DNA of 23,426 nucleotides from Hyphomicrobiales bacterium (GCA_024236415.1 JACKKN010000029.1:1-23426), one strand, 5' to 3'; positions 6,581 to 16,757 are shown, numbered from the stretch's first letter. Notes: generated by a model not told the origin, from the sequence alone. Numbers and translations: made by a program.

Positions 6581-6994
6581 ATGGGCACGGCGCGCTTCGA
6601 GGACCTGGCCGTGGGGCAGGAGATCCCGCCCCTGACCAAGCCGGCGGTGGACCGGCTGCAACTGGCGCTGTTCGCCGGCGCCTCGGCCGACCACAACCCG
6701 ATCCACGTGGACGAGGGCGCCGCCCGCGGCGGCGGCCTGCCGGGGGTGATCGTGCACGGCATGCTGAACATGGCCTTCCTGGGCCAGGTGGTCACCAACT
6801 GGGTGCCGGTGGGCCGGCTGCGCGCCTTCGCCACCCGGTTCGCGGCCATGGCCTACCCGGGCGACGTCATCACCTGCCGCGGCCGCATCGCCGCCGTGGA
6901 CGGCGCCGGGCGCACCGTCGACCTGGCGCTGACGGCCGAGAACCAGAACGGCGAGGTGCTGCTGGCGGGCACCGCGACGGTGGCCTTCCCGTAG
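6581..6994 (+). CDS. MaoC-family enoyl-CoA hydratase/dehydratase, catalytic subunit
   Basis: 137 residues, one hotdog domain. The hydratase-2 motif is intact: ASADHNPIHVD, with Asp37 and His42 as the expected catalytic pair. The family adds water to a trans-2-enoyl-CoA to give the (R)-3-hydroxyacyl-CoA, or the reverse. The start ATG 6581 follows a strong GGGGGAGGA. Presumed partner of the upstream MaoC-like subunit, much as HadB pairs with HadA or HadC. In this pathway it would hydrate the product of the acyl-CoA dehydrogenase encoded further down, ahead of oxidation by the SDR. The direction of the reaction and the substrate are not visible from the sequence. Confidence 0.88.
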   Translation: MGTARFEDLAVGQEIPPLTKPAVDRLQLALFAGASADHNPIHVDEGAARGGGLPGVIVHGMLNMAFLGQVVTNWVPVGRLRAFATRFAAMAYPGDVITCRGRIAAVDGAGRTVDLALTAENQNGEVLLAGTATVAFP

Positions 6995-7045
6995 TGTAGA
7001 CTCCGCGCCAGCAAGAGACATAACGACGACCGGGAGACGATCGAC

Positions 7046-8248
7046 ATGTACAAGGCCTGCATCCCCTATGGCGCCTACTGGTGCACCCCCTTCACCAAGT
7101 GGCAGGGCGCCTTCGCCAACCTGCACGCGGTCAAGTTCGCCGCCCACGTGGCCAAGGCCGAGCTGGCCAAGCGCGGCATCGCGCCCGAGGCGTTCGATTA
7201 TGGGGTGATGGGCATCTCGGTGCCGCAGAAGCAGTCCTTTTACGGGGCGCCGTGGCTGATGGGCATGCTGGGCGCGCCGCAGGCCGGCGGGCCCACCATC
7301 TCGCAGGCCTGCGCCACCAGCGTGCGCTGCCTGGCCACCGCGGCCCAGGAGATCGAGACCGGCATGGCCACCACCGCCCTGACCGTGACCTGCGACCGCA
7401 CCTCGAACGGCCCCCACGTCTACTACCCCAACCCGGCCGGTCCCGGCGGCACGGGCGAGAAGGAGGACTGGGTGCTGGACAACTTCTCGTGCGATCCCCT
7501 GGGCGGCCACGCCATGATCGACACCGCCGAGAACGTGGCGCGCAAGAACCAGGTGACGACCGAGCGCCAGCACGAGGTGGTGCTGCGCCGCCAGGAGCAG
7601 TACGCCGCCGCCACCGCCGACGACAACGCCTTCCTGAAGAAGTTCATGACCCTGCCCTTCGAGGTGCCGGCGCCCCACTTCCGCAAGGCCGTGGGGTCGC
7701 TGGACGGCGACGAGGGGCTGACCCCCTCGACCGCCGAGGGCCTGGCCCGGCTGCGCCCGGTGAAGGAGGGCGGCAGCGTCACCTTCGGCGGCCAGACCCA
7801 CCCCGCCGACGGCAACGCCGCCATGGTGGTGACCACCGAGGACCGGGCGCGGGAGATGTCGGGCGACTCCAGGGTCCTGGTGCGCATCCTGGGCTTCGGC
7901 CTGGCCCGCACCGAGCTCGCCTACATGCCCGAGGCCACCATCCCGGCGGCCCGGCGGGCCCTGGAGCAGGCCGGCATGGACATCGCCAAGATGGACGCGG
8001 TCAAGTCTCACAACCCCTTCGCCGTCAACGACATCGTGTTCGCCGAGCAGACGGGCATCGACGTCATGGGCATGAACAACTACGGCTGCTCGCTGATCTG
8101 GGGCCACCCGCAGGGGCCGACCGGCATGCGCTCGATCATCGAGATGATCGAGGAGCTGGCCCAGCGCGGCGGCGGCTACGGCCTGTTCGAGGGCTGCGCC
8201 GCCGGCGACACGGCCATGGCCGCGGTGATCCAGGTCACCGACGCCTGA
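7046..8248 (+). CDS. Thiolase-family acyltransferase
   Basis: 400 residues, full thiolase length. Cys89 in SQACATSVRC is the acyl-accepting nucleophile, His354 lies in the GHPQGPTG motif, and Cys384 in EGCAAGDTA matches the second catalytic Cys, whose usual surroundings (CxGGGxG) are altered here. The N-terminus (ACIPYGAYWCTPF) is unlike the common VGARTPIG-type opening and suggests a distinct subgroup. The family cleaves 3-ketoacyl-CoA with CoA or runs the reverse condensation. No DUF35 partner is present, which argues against the SCP2/DUF35-type thiolases. GGGAGA precedes the ATG, with a 51-base gap after the MaoC gene. Probably the final cleavage step of the pathway. Confidence 0.88.
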   Translation: MYKACIPYGAYWCTPFTKWQGAFANLHAVKFAAHVAKAELAKRGIAPEAFDYGVMGISVPQKQSFYGAPWLMGMLGAPQAGGPTISQACATSVRCLATAAQEIETGMATTALTVTCDRTSNGPHVYYPNPAGPGGTGEKEDWVLDNFSCDPLGGHAMIDTAENVARKNQVTTERQHEVVLRRQEQYAAATADDNAFLKKFMTLPFEVPAPHFRKAVGSLDGDEGLTPSTAEGLARLRPVKEGGSVTFGGQTHPADGNAAMVVTTEDRAREMSGDSRVLVRILGFGLARTELAYMPEATIPAARRALEQAGMDIAKMDAVKSHNPFAVNDIVFAEQTGIDVMGMNNYGCSLIWGHPQGPTGMRSIIEMIEELAQRGGGYGLFEGCAAGDTAMAAVIQVTDA

Positions 8249-8274
8249 GGACGGCGGCGGGGGAGGGCGCGCCC

Positions 8275-9801
<1,527 letters not shown>

Positions 9802-9802
9802 A

Positions 9803-11920
9803 ATGAGCTACCGGATCGGCATCGACGTCGGCGGGACCTTCACCGACTTCTTCGTCACCCACCCCGGCCGCGAGCCGGTGGTGGCCAAGGTCCTCTCGAC
9901 CCCGTCCGATCCCTCCATCGCCGTGATCCAGGGCCTGACCGAGATCGCCGCCGGGCTGGAGCCGTCCCTGACCCTGGACGACTTCCTGGGCCAGGTGGAG
10001 ACCATCGTCCACGGCACCACGGTGACCACCAACGCCACCCTGACCCGCAACGGGGCGAAATCGGGCCTGATCACCACCCAGGGCGTGCGCGACGCGCTCG
10101 AGATGCGCCGCGGCATCCGCGAGGAGCAGTACAACAACCGCTATACCAACGTGAAGCCGCTGGTGCCGCGCTACCTGCGCGCGGGGGTGGCCGGGCGGCT
10201 GGACCGCAACGGCGCCGAGGTGGAGCCCCTGAGCCTGGACGACGTGCGCGCCGCCATCGAGCTGTTCAAGCGCGAAGGGGTCAAGGCCGTCTCCATCTGC
10301 TTCATGAACGCCTTCGCCAACCCCGACCACGAGCGCGCGGCGGCCGAACTGGTGCGGGCCGAGATGCCCGGCGCCTACCTGACCGTGTCGACCGACCTGC
10401 TGCCCTCGATCCGGTTCTACGAGCGGGTGAGCACCACGGCGCTCAACTCCTACGTCGGGCCGATCCTGGACCACTACCTGAACCAGCTCATGGGCCGGCT
10501 GAACGAGGCCGGGTTCGGCGGCGTGCTGCTGATCATGCAGTCCAACGGCGGGGTCATGTCGCCCGACGTGGCGCGGCAGAAGGCGGCCCTGACCCTGCTG
10601 TCCGGGCCCGCCGGCGGGCCGGGGGCGGGTCTTGAATACGCCCGGGCCCACGACCAGACCAAGTGCATCGTGGTGGACATGGGCGGCACCAGCTTCGAGG
10701 CCGCCCTGGTGGTCGATTCGCCGATCATGGTCAACGACGGCGAGATCGACCGGCACCGCATCGCCCTGCCCATGCTGGGCATCCACACCATCGGCGCCGG
10801 CGGCGGCTCCATCGGCTGGATCGACGAGGGCGGGCTGCTGCGCATGGGGCCGCAGAGCGCCGGCGCCGATCCGGGCCCGGCCTGCTATGGCAAGGGCGGC
10901 GAGCTGCCGGCCACCACCGACGCCAACGTGGTGCTCGGCTACCTGAACCCCGGCTACTTCGCCGGCGGCAAGATGACGCTGGACGTGGACCTGGCGCGCA
11001 AGGCCATCGAGACGCACGTGGCCAAGCCGCTCGGCCTCTCCATCGAGGAGGCGGCGGCGGGCATGTATCGCATCGCCTGCACCAACATGGCCCAGGGGGT
11101 GCGCGAGGTCAGCGTCAAGCGCGGCTTCGACGCCCGCGAGTTCCCGCTTGTGGTGGCCGGCGGCGCCGGGCCCATCCACTCCTGCCTGATCTGCGACGAA
11201 CTGGAGGTGCCGCTGCAGATCGTGCCGCGGGAATCCTCCATCCTGTGCGCCGTCGGCATGCTGATGGGCGACCTGAAGCACGACTTCGTGCGCACCTTCG
11301 TCTCGCCCCTGGCCGGGGTCGACTGGACGGCGCTGGGCGCCATGGTGGACGCCATGGTGGCCGAGGGCGACGCCCTGCTGGCCGAGGAGGGGGTGGCGGA
11401 GGCCGACCGCAGCCACGCCGTCAAGTTCGACTGCCGCTATCTGAAGCAGTACCACGAGGTCTCGTTCGTGGTCCCGCGCGAAGCGCTCGAAGCCAGGGAC
11501 GTGGACGCCATTTCCGCCGCCTTCCACCGCGAGCACAACCGCCTGTACGGCTATTCCCTGGAGGACGAGGACGTGCCGGTGGAGATCATCAACGTCCGCA
11601 CCCAGGCCGTGGGCCGCACCCAGCGCCCCGAGTTCCGCCGCGAGCCGTTCGCCGGCACCGACCCGGCGGCGGCGAAGAAGGGCGAGCGCGCCGTCTACAT
11701 CCCCGAGCGGCGGGAGTTCGCCACCGTGCCCGTCTACGACGGCCATGCCCTGCGCCACGGCAACCTGGTGACGGGCCCGGCCATGATCGAGGAAGTCACC
11801 ACCGCCGTCTTCGTCGGCGCCAACCACGACTGCGTCACCGACGCCACCGGGTCCTTCGTCATGTTCCGCAAGGACCGCGCCGACCTGGCCGCCCACATCC
11901 TGAAGGAGGGCACGCGATGA
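9803..11920 (+). CDS. HyuA-type subunit (hydantoinase A / oxoprolinase / ketone carboxylase ATPase)
   Basis: 705 residues, the normal size for HyuA. It carries the sugar-kinase-like ATP-binding fold: GIDVGGTFTD at 6-15, HGTT at 70-73, a second phosphate-binding segment VDMGGTSFE at 291-299, and GAGGGSIGW further on. The family uses ATP to activate an amide, lactam or ketone/bicarbonate, with a partner HyuB subunit. Known reactions include N-methylhydantoin and 5-oxoproline hydrolysis, caprolactam opening, and acetone or acetophenone carboxylation. The last base of the motif is Glu299 where Asp is usual. Its stop overlaps the hyuB start (ATGA, 11917-11920). The complex is certain enough; which chemistry it performs is open. 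Confidence 0.9.
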   Translation: MSYRIGIDVGGTFTDFFVTHPGREPVVAKVLSTPSDPSIAVIQGLTEIAAGLEPSLTLDDFLGQVETIVHGTTVTTNATLTRNGAKSGLITTQGVRDALEMRRGIREEQYNNRYTNVKPLVPRYLRAGVAGRLDRNGAEVEPLSLDDVRAAIELFKREGVKAVSICFMNAFANPDHERAAAELVRAEMPGAYLTVSTDLLPSIRFYERVSTTALNSYVGPILDHYLNQLMGRLNEAGFGGVLLIMQSNGGVMSPDVARQKAALTLLSGPAGGPGAGLEYARAHDQTKCIVVDMGGTSFEAALVVDSPIMVNDGEIDRHRIALPMLGIHTIGAGGGSIGWIDEGGLLRMGPQSAGADPGPACYGKGGELPATTDANVVLGYLNPGYFAGGKMTLDVDLARKAIETHVAKPLGLSIEEAAAGMYRIACTNMAQGVREVSVKRGFDAREFPLVVAGGAGPIHSCLICDELEVPLQIVPRESSILCAVGMLMGDLKHDFVRTFVSPLAGVDWTALGAMVDAMVAEGDALLAEEGVAEADRSHAVKFDCRYLKQYHEVSFVVPREALEARDVDAISAAFHREHNRLYGYSLEDEDVPVEIINVRTQAVGRTQRPEFRREPFAGTDPAAAKKGERAVYIPERREFATVPVYDGHALRHGNLVTGPAMIEEVTTAVFVGANHDCVTDATGSFVMFRKDRADLAAHILKEGTR

Positions 11921-13593
11921 CCACCGCCGACCCGATCCTGATGTCCGTGTTCGCGCGGACCTTCAAGTCCATCACCGACGAGATGAGCATCTCGGTGCAG
12001 AAGACCACCCGCTCGCCGATCCTGTGCGAGGCCAAGGACTTCGTCACCGGGCTGTACGACGCCGAGGGCAACATGCTGGAGCAGACCGAGAACCTGCCCA
12101 TCCTGGCCTTCTCCCTGGCGCCGGTGTGCCGCTACATCCGCGAGTTCTTCGACGGCGACATCCACGAGGGCGACGTCATCTTCCACAACGACGTCTTCTC
12201 CATGGGCAACCAGAACAACGACGTGGCCGTCTATCGGCCCGTGTTCCACAAGGGCGAGCTGGTGGCCTGGACGGCGGTCAAGGGCCACCAGGCGGACATC
12301 GGCGGCGCCGTGCCCGGCGGCTACAACCCCAACGCCACCGAGGTCTGGCAGGAGGCCATCCGCATCCCGCCGGTGAAGGTGGTGGAGAAGGGCAAGCTGC
12401 GCCGCGACGTGTGGGATCTGATTTTCGCCAACATCCGCCTCGACATCGTGCAGCACGACATGCGCGCCCAGATGGGCGCCTGCACCATCGGCGCCCGGCG
12501 CATCACCGAGCTGCTGGACAAGTACGGGCTGGAAACCTTCCAGGTCCACAAGGAGGCCCTGTTCGAGGCCACGCGCAGGATGATGGAGGCCGAGATCGCC
12601 ACCATCCCCAACGGCACCTACAGCGGCGAGGGCATGGTCTACTTCGACGGCCACCACCAGGGCACCGAGTTCACCATCCGGGTCGACATCACCGTCGAGG
12701 ACCGCAGGATCAAGTTCGACTACTCGCGCACCGACGCCCAGACCGACGGCTTCGTCAACGGCACCTTCACCAGCAGCGCCTCGGCCACCATCCTGACCCT
12801 GTTGCAGATGGTCAACCCGGACATGCCCCACAACGAGGGCATGGTGCAGCCGGTCGAGATCGTGATCCCCGAGGGCACGATCCTGAACGCCAGCTATCCG
12901 AAAGCCACCACGTTCGGCAACCACCTGTGCCCGCCCAACGCCGACGCCATCATCCGCGCCCTGGCCCCGGTGATCCCCGACCGGGTGACGGCGGGGTGGA
13001 ACAACCTGCTGTGCTCGCTGACCACCGGGGTCGACCCCGAGAAGGGGGACAAGTACGTGGACATCGGCTTCATGGGGCTGAAGGGCGGCTCGGGGGCCAT
13101 GCGCGGCACCGACGGGTACGATCACATCGGCATGATCGACGCCTCGGGCGGGGTGCTGGACCAGGACTACGAGATGTTCGAGCAGCAGACCCCCCATCGC
13201 CTGGTGCGCCACGAGTACATCCCCGATTCCGCCGGGGCGGGGCAGTGGCGCGGCGGCCTGGGGGTGGTGACGGAATTCGTCATCGGCTCCGAGAACACCC
13301 AGTTCGTGACCTTCGGCGACGGCGACTTCGAGCCCGCCTTCGGCCTGTTCGGCGGCCACGACAGCATCCTGAACATCATCAAGCTGACCTACCCCGACGG
13401 CACCGAGGTGGTGCCGCGCAACAAGGACCTGATCATGGGCGTGCCCCGGGGCACCTTCTACCACCAGCTTGCCGGCGGCGGCGGCGGCTATGGCGACCCC
13501 AAATCGCGGGACCGCAAGCTCCTGGCCCAGGAGGTGCGCGACGGCATCATCACCGCCCAGGCGGCCCGCGAGCTTTACGGCTACGAGGCATGA
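11917..13593 (+). CDS. HyuB-type subunit (hydantoinase B / acetone carboxylase alpha-like)
   Basis: 558 residues, typical HyuB length. HNDVFSMGNQNNDVAVYRPVF at about 90-110 and KGHQADIGG at 122-130 replace the wording common in oxoprolinases (GGTHLPD and HHADIGG). The HxxD pair (His124, Asp127) sits where this family binds a metal. The C-terminus carries the Gly-rich GGGGGYGDPKSRD. AAGGAGG at 11903-11909 provides a strong ribosome site. The NQNNDVA and KGHQADIGG wording looks to me closer to ketone-carboxylase relatives than to lactamases, but this is memory-based and needs phylogeny. No small acetone-carboxylase gamma-type gene is next to it. Its stop overlaps the acyl-CoA dehydrogenase start. 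Confidence 0.9.
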   Translation: MTTADPILMSVFARTFKSITDEMSISVQKTTRSPILCEAKDFVTGLYDAEGNMLEQTENLPILAFSLAPVCRYIREFFDGDIHEGDVIFHNDVFSMGNQNNDVAVYRPVFHKGELVAWTAVKGHQADIGGAVPGGYNPNATEVWQEAIRIPPVKVVEKGKLRRDVWDLIFANIRLDIVQHDMRAQMGACTIGARRITELLDKYGLETFQVHKEALFEATRRMMEAEIATIPNGTYSGEGMVYFDGHHQGTEFTIRVDITVEDRRIKFDYSRTDAQTDGFVNGTFTSSASATILTLLQMVNPDMPHNEGMVQPVEIVIPEGTILNASYPKATTFGNHLCPPNADAIIRALAPVIPDRVTAGWNNLLCSLTTGVDPEKGDKYVDIGFMGLKGGSGAMRGTDGYDHIGMIDASGGVLDQDYEMFEQQTPHRLVRHEYIPDSAGAGQWRGGLGVVTEFVIGSENTQFVTFGDGDFEPAFGLFGGHDSILNIIKLTYPDGTEVVPRNKDLIMGVPRGTFYHQLAGGGGGYGDPKSRDRKLLAQEVRDGIITAQAARELYGYEA

Positions 13594-14723
13594 ACTTCGA
13601 GCTGACCCCCGAGCAGGTGCAGGTGCAGGACACCTTCGCCCGCTTCTGCGACCAGCGCATCGCGCCCCGGGCGGCGGCCCTGGACGAGGCCCACGCCTTC
13701 CCGCGCGAGCTGTTCGAGGAGCTGGGCCGGCTCGGCTTCTTCGCCATGCGCTACCCCGAGGACGTGGGCGGGGTGGACATGGACCTGGTGACGCTGTGCC
13801 TGGCGCTGGAAGAGATCGCGCGGGGCTCCATGTCCCTGGCCGGCTGCGCCACCATGCAGTCGCTGATGGGCACCAAGTTCCTGCACCTGCTGGGCGACGC
13901 CGACATCCGCGAACGCCTGCTGGTCCCGGCCCTGCGCGGCGAGAAGGTGGGCGGCATCTGCATGACCGAGCCCAACGCCGGCAGCGACCTGGGCGGCATT
14001 TCCACCACGGCGACCAAAGTCGAGGGCGGTTACCGCCTGAACGGGCAGAAGATGTGGGTGACGTCCGCCCCCGTGGCCGACTTCTTCACCGTGTTCGCCC
14101 GCGCCGGCGAGGAGCGGAAGCTGACCATCTTCCTGGTCGAGCGGGATTTCGACGGCCTCAAGATCGGCCGGGCCATCGAAAAAATGGGGGTCTGGGCCCT
14201 GCCCACGTCGGAGCTGGCCTTCGAGGACTGCTTCGTCCCCGACAGCCACCGCCTGAGCAGGGAGGAGGGCGACGGCGAGGGCCACCTGCGCAAGCTGCTG
14301 GCCGAGATCCGCGTCGTCACCGGGGCGCTCGCCGTGGGCGGCGGCCGCGCGGCGCTGGAGGAGGCCATCCGCTATGCCGGCGAGCGCCAGCAGTTCGGCC
14401 GCCCCATCAACCGGTTCCAGGCCATCCAGATGAAGCTGGCCGAGATGGCCACGGACCTGGAGGCCGCGCGCCGCCTGGTGCACTACGCCGCCTGGCTGAA
14501 GGACGCCGGCCGGCCGCACATGAAGGAGGCCTCCATGGCCAAGATGTTCGCCTCCGAGGCCGCCGCCACGGTCTGCGACAAGGCGGCGCGGGTGCTGGCG
14601 TCCTATGGCTTCGCCATGGAATACCCGGTGCAGCGGTACCTGCGGGACATCCGCTTCACCCTGATCGGCGGCGGCACCAGCGAGATCCTGAAACTCGTCA
14701 TCGCCAAGGAGCTGTCGACGTGA
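13590..14723 (+). CDS. Acyl-CoA dehydrogenase
   Basis: 377 residues, normal length for a tetrameric flavin-dependent acyl-CoA dehydrogenase. Visible: the N-terminal helical domain, MTEPNAGSD at 125-133 and W156VTSA (substrate/FAD-binding segment), RQQFGRPI around 266-273, and the C-terminal IGGGTSEI at 359-366. The usual catalytic Glu of medium-chain enzymes (in YEGT) is Gly361 here; the alternative helix position used by isovaleryl-CoA dehydrogenase aligns with Ile240, next to Glu239. The base is therefore uncertain. It would form a 2-enoyl-CoA for the MaoC hydratase and pass electrons to an electron-transfer flavoprotein not found in this window. The start codon overlaps the hyuB stop (ATGA). 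Confidence 0.93.
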   Translation: MNFELTPEQVQVQDTFARFCDQRIAPRAAALDEAHAFPRELFEELGRLGFFAMRYPEDVGGVDMDLVTLCLALEEIARGSMSLAGCATMQSLMGTKFLHLLGDADIRERLLVPALRGEKVGGICMTEPNAGSDLGGISTTATKVEGGYRLNGQKMWVTSAPVADFFTVFARAGEERKLTIFLVERDFDGLKIGRAIEKMGVWALPTSELAFEDCFVPDSHRLSREEGDGEGHLRKLLAEIRVVTGALAVGGGRAALEEAIRYAGERQQFGRPINRFQAIQMKLAEMATDLEAARRLVHYAAWLKDAGRPHMKEASMAKMFASEAAATVCDKAARVLASYGFAMEYPVQRYLRDIRFTLIGGGTSEILKLVIAKELST

Positions 14724-15127
14724 GTGAGCGCCAGACCGAGAAAAAGATTAGGGTGCTGATCGCCAAGCCGGGCCTGGACGGCCACGACGTGGGCGCCAAG
14801 GTGGTGGTGCGGGCCCTGGCCGACGCCGGGTTCGAGGTCATCTATTCGGGCCTGCGCAAGACCCCCGAACAGATCGCCGCCGCCGCCCGCGACGAGGACG
14901 TGGACGTGGTCGGCCTGTCGGTCCTGTCCGGGTCCCACGTGCCCCTGTGCCGGCGCCTGCGCGACCTGCTGATGGACGCGGGGCTGGGGGACAGGTTGTG
15001 GATGGTGGGCGGCAACATCCCCGAGGAGGACCGCGCCGTGCTGGGGCAGCTCGGCTACCGCGGCGTCTTCCCCACCTCGGCCAAACTGGACGACATCGTC
15101 AATTTCATACGGGAGAACGTGACATGA
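14720..15127 (+). CDS. Cobalamin-binding subunit of an acyl-CoA mutase
   Basis: 135 residues, a stand-alone B12-binding domain. KPGLDGHDVGAK at 16-27 contains the DxHxxG motif; His22 is the lower axial ligand of cobalt in base-off/His-on binding. SVLSGSH and the GGNIPEED segment match the rest of the domain, the latter normally GGxIP. The start is GTG 14720, with AAGGAG at 14706-14711 eight bases ahead, overlapping the dehydrogenase stop. It overlaps the mutase gene by ATGA, so the two subunits are translationally coupled, as in two-subunit archaeal methylmalonyl-CoA mutases and in isobutyryl- and 2-hydroxyisobutyryl-CoA mutases. Confidence 0.95.
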   Translation: MSERQTEKKIRVLIAKPGLDGHDVGAKVVVRALADAGFEVIYSGLRKTPEQIAAAARDEDVDVVGLSVLSGSHVPLCRRLRDLLMDAGLGDRLWMVGGNIPEEDRAVLGQLGYRGVFPTSAKLDDIVNFIRENVT

Positions 15128-16728
15128 CCGTGATGAAGAACCCCAACACGGTGGTCAACGAATCCGGCATCGAGATCAAGACCCTCTACACCCGCGAGGA
15201 CGTGGAGGCGTCGGGCGGCATCGACGACAGCCGCCCCGGCGAGCCGCCGTTCACCCGCGGCATCCATGCCGACATGTACCGCAAGCGCCCCTGGACCATG
15301 CGCCAGTACACGGGCTTCGCCAACGCCGCCGACACCAACGAGCGGTTCCACTACCTGATCGCCAACGGCCAGACCGGCCTGAACGTGGCCTTCGACCTGC
15401 CGTCCCAGTGCGGCTACGACTCGGATTCGCCAGAAGCATTTGGGGAAGTGGGCCGGGTGGGCATGGCGGTGGACACCCTGCGCGATTTCGAGGTCGCCTT
15501 CGACGGCATCGACCTGAACAAGATCACCGTGTCGCTGACCATCAACGGCGCCGCCGCCATCATGATCGCCATGTACCTGGCCATGGCCGAGAAGCGGGGC
15601 TTCGACCTCGCCAACCTGCGCGGCACGGCCCAGAACGACATCCTGAAGGAGTTCGTGGGCCGCGGCACCTGGATCTTCCCGGTCGAGCCGTCGGTCAAGC
15701 TGGTGGCCGACACCATCGAGTACTGCGCCGCCCATGCGCCCAAGTACAGCCCGGTCAGCGTCTGCGGCTACCACATCCGCGAATCGGGCGCCGACCCGGC
15801 CGAGGAGATGGGCTACGCCTTCGCCATCGCCAAGGCCTACACCGACGCCGCCCTGGCCCGGGGCCTGGACATCGACGCCTTCGCCGGGCGCCTGTCCTTC
15901 AATTTCAACATCTTCGGCAACCTGTTCGAGCAGGTCGCCAAGTTCCGCGCCGGGCGCCGGCGCTGGGCCCGCATCATCCTGGACGAATACGGCGCCAAGG
16001 ACCCCAAGTCCGGCTGGCTGCGCATGATCGCCGGCGGCGGCGGCTCGGGCCTGACCATCGAGCAGCCCGAGAACAACATCTCGCGCGGCGCCTACTACGC
16101 CCTGATCGCCGCCCTCTCGGGCGCGCAGACCATGGCGCTGTGCTGCTATGACGAGGCCTACACCATCCCCACGCCCAAGGCGCAGCGCATCTCGCTGCGC
16201 ACCATGCAGCTTCTGATCGAGGAGATCGGCCTCACCGACACGGTGGACCCCCTGGGCGGGTCCTACTACGTCGAGACCCTGACCAACCAGATGGAAGAGA
16301 AGATCGTCGCCGCCATGGACTGGGTCGCCGAGCAGGGCGGCATGGTCCGCGCCGTCTCCGAGGGCCTGATCCAGGCCCGGGTCTCGGCCCAGGCCTATGC
16401 CCACCAGCGCAGCCTGGAGGAGGGCACGTTCCGCAAGGTGGGGGTCAACTGCTACGTCGAGGAGGGCGAGGAGCGGCCCGAGGTCGAGCTGCACGGCTAC
16501 GACGAGGCCGGGTCCAAGGCCCAGGTCGACGCCCTGCGCCGGGTCAAGATCGAGCGTGACGACCACGAGGTGGAGGCCAGCCTCGACGCCCTGCGCACGG
16601 CCGCCCAGGCCGGCGACAACGTCATGCCGGCGCTGATGCGGGCGGTCAAGGCCTACGCCACCGTGGGCGAGATGACCGACGTGATGGTGGACGTATACGG
16701 CCGCTACGACGAGCCGCTGCGGTTCTGA
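15124..16728 (+). CDS. Acyl-CoA mutase catalytic subunit, methylmalonyl-CoA mutase type
   Basis: 534 residues: the TIM-barrel catalytic part only, with the B12 domain supplied by the preceding gene. By motif alignment from memory, Tyr62 (RQYTGFA) matches Tyr89 and Arg180 (EFVGRGTW) matches Arg207 of Propionibacterium methylmalonyl-CoA mutase. Gln170 and Tyr216-His217 (CGYHIRE) match Gln197 and Tyr243-His244. Isobutyryl- and hydroxyisobutyryl-CoA mutases have Phe or Ile and Gln at the first two places. A substrate with a free carboxylate, such as methylmalonyl-CoA/succinyl-CoA or a homologue, is therefore favoured. The reaction is an adenosyl-radical 1,2-shift of the thioester group. No MeaB-type chaperone or epimerase is encoded nearby. 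A housekeeping role is possible, but the cluster position points to a pathway-specific one. Confidence 0.93.
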   Translation: MTVMKNPNTVVNESGIEIKTLYTREDVEASGGIDDSRPGEPPFTRGIHADMYRKRPWTMRQYTGFANAADTNERFHYLIANGQTGLNVAFDLPSQCGYDSDSPEAFGEVGRVGMAVDTLRDFEVAFDGIDLNKITVSLTINGAAAIMIAMYLAMAEKRGFDLANLRGTAQNDILKEFVGRGTWIFPVEPSVKLVADTIEYCAAHAPKYSPVSVCGYHIRESGADPAEEMGYAFAIAKAYTDAALARGLDIDAFAGRLSFNFNIFGNLFEQVAKFRAGRRRWARIILDEYGAKDPKSGWLRMIAGGGGSGLTIEQPENNISRGAYYALIAALSGAQTMALCCYDEAYTIPTPKAQRISLRTMQLLIEEIGLTDTVDPLGGSYYVETLTNQMEEKIVAAMDWVAEQGGMVRAVSEGLIQARVSAQAYAHQRSLEEGTFRKVGVNCYVEEGEERPEVELHGYDEAGSKAQVDALRRVKIERDDHEVEASLDALRTAAQAGDNVMPALMRAVKAYATVGEMTDVMVDVYGRYDEPLRF

Positions 16729-16757
16729 CGATCAACGGAAAGGAGCGGGCGAAAAAC

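Noticed and set aside
7081..8274. Upstream extension of the ligase frame through the thiolase gene, as a fusion protein
   Set aside because: The extra 398 codons are the +2 frame of the thiolase and read as Arg/Gly/His-rich nonsense. A strong ribosome site and the natural ligase N-terminus occur at 8275.
15124..16728. 2-hydroxyisobutyryl- or isobutyryl-CoA mutase
   Set aside because: The subunit split fits, but the substrate-site residues are Tyr62 and Arg180 rather than Ile/Phe and Gln.
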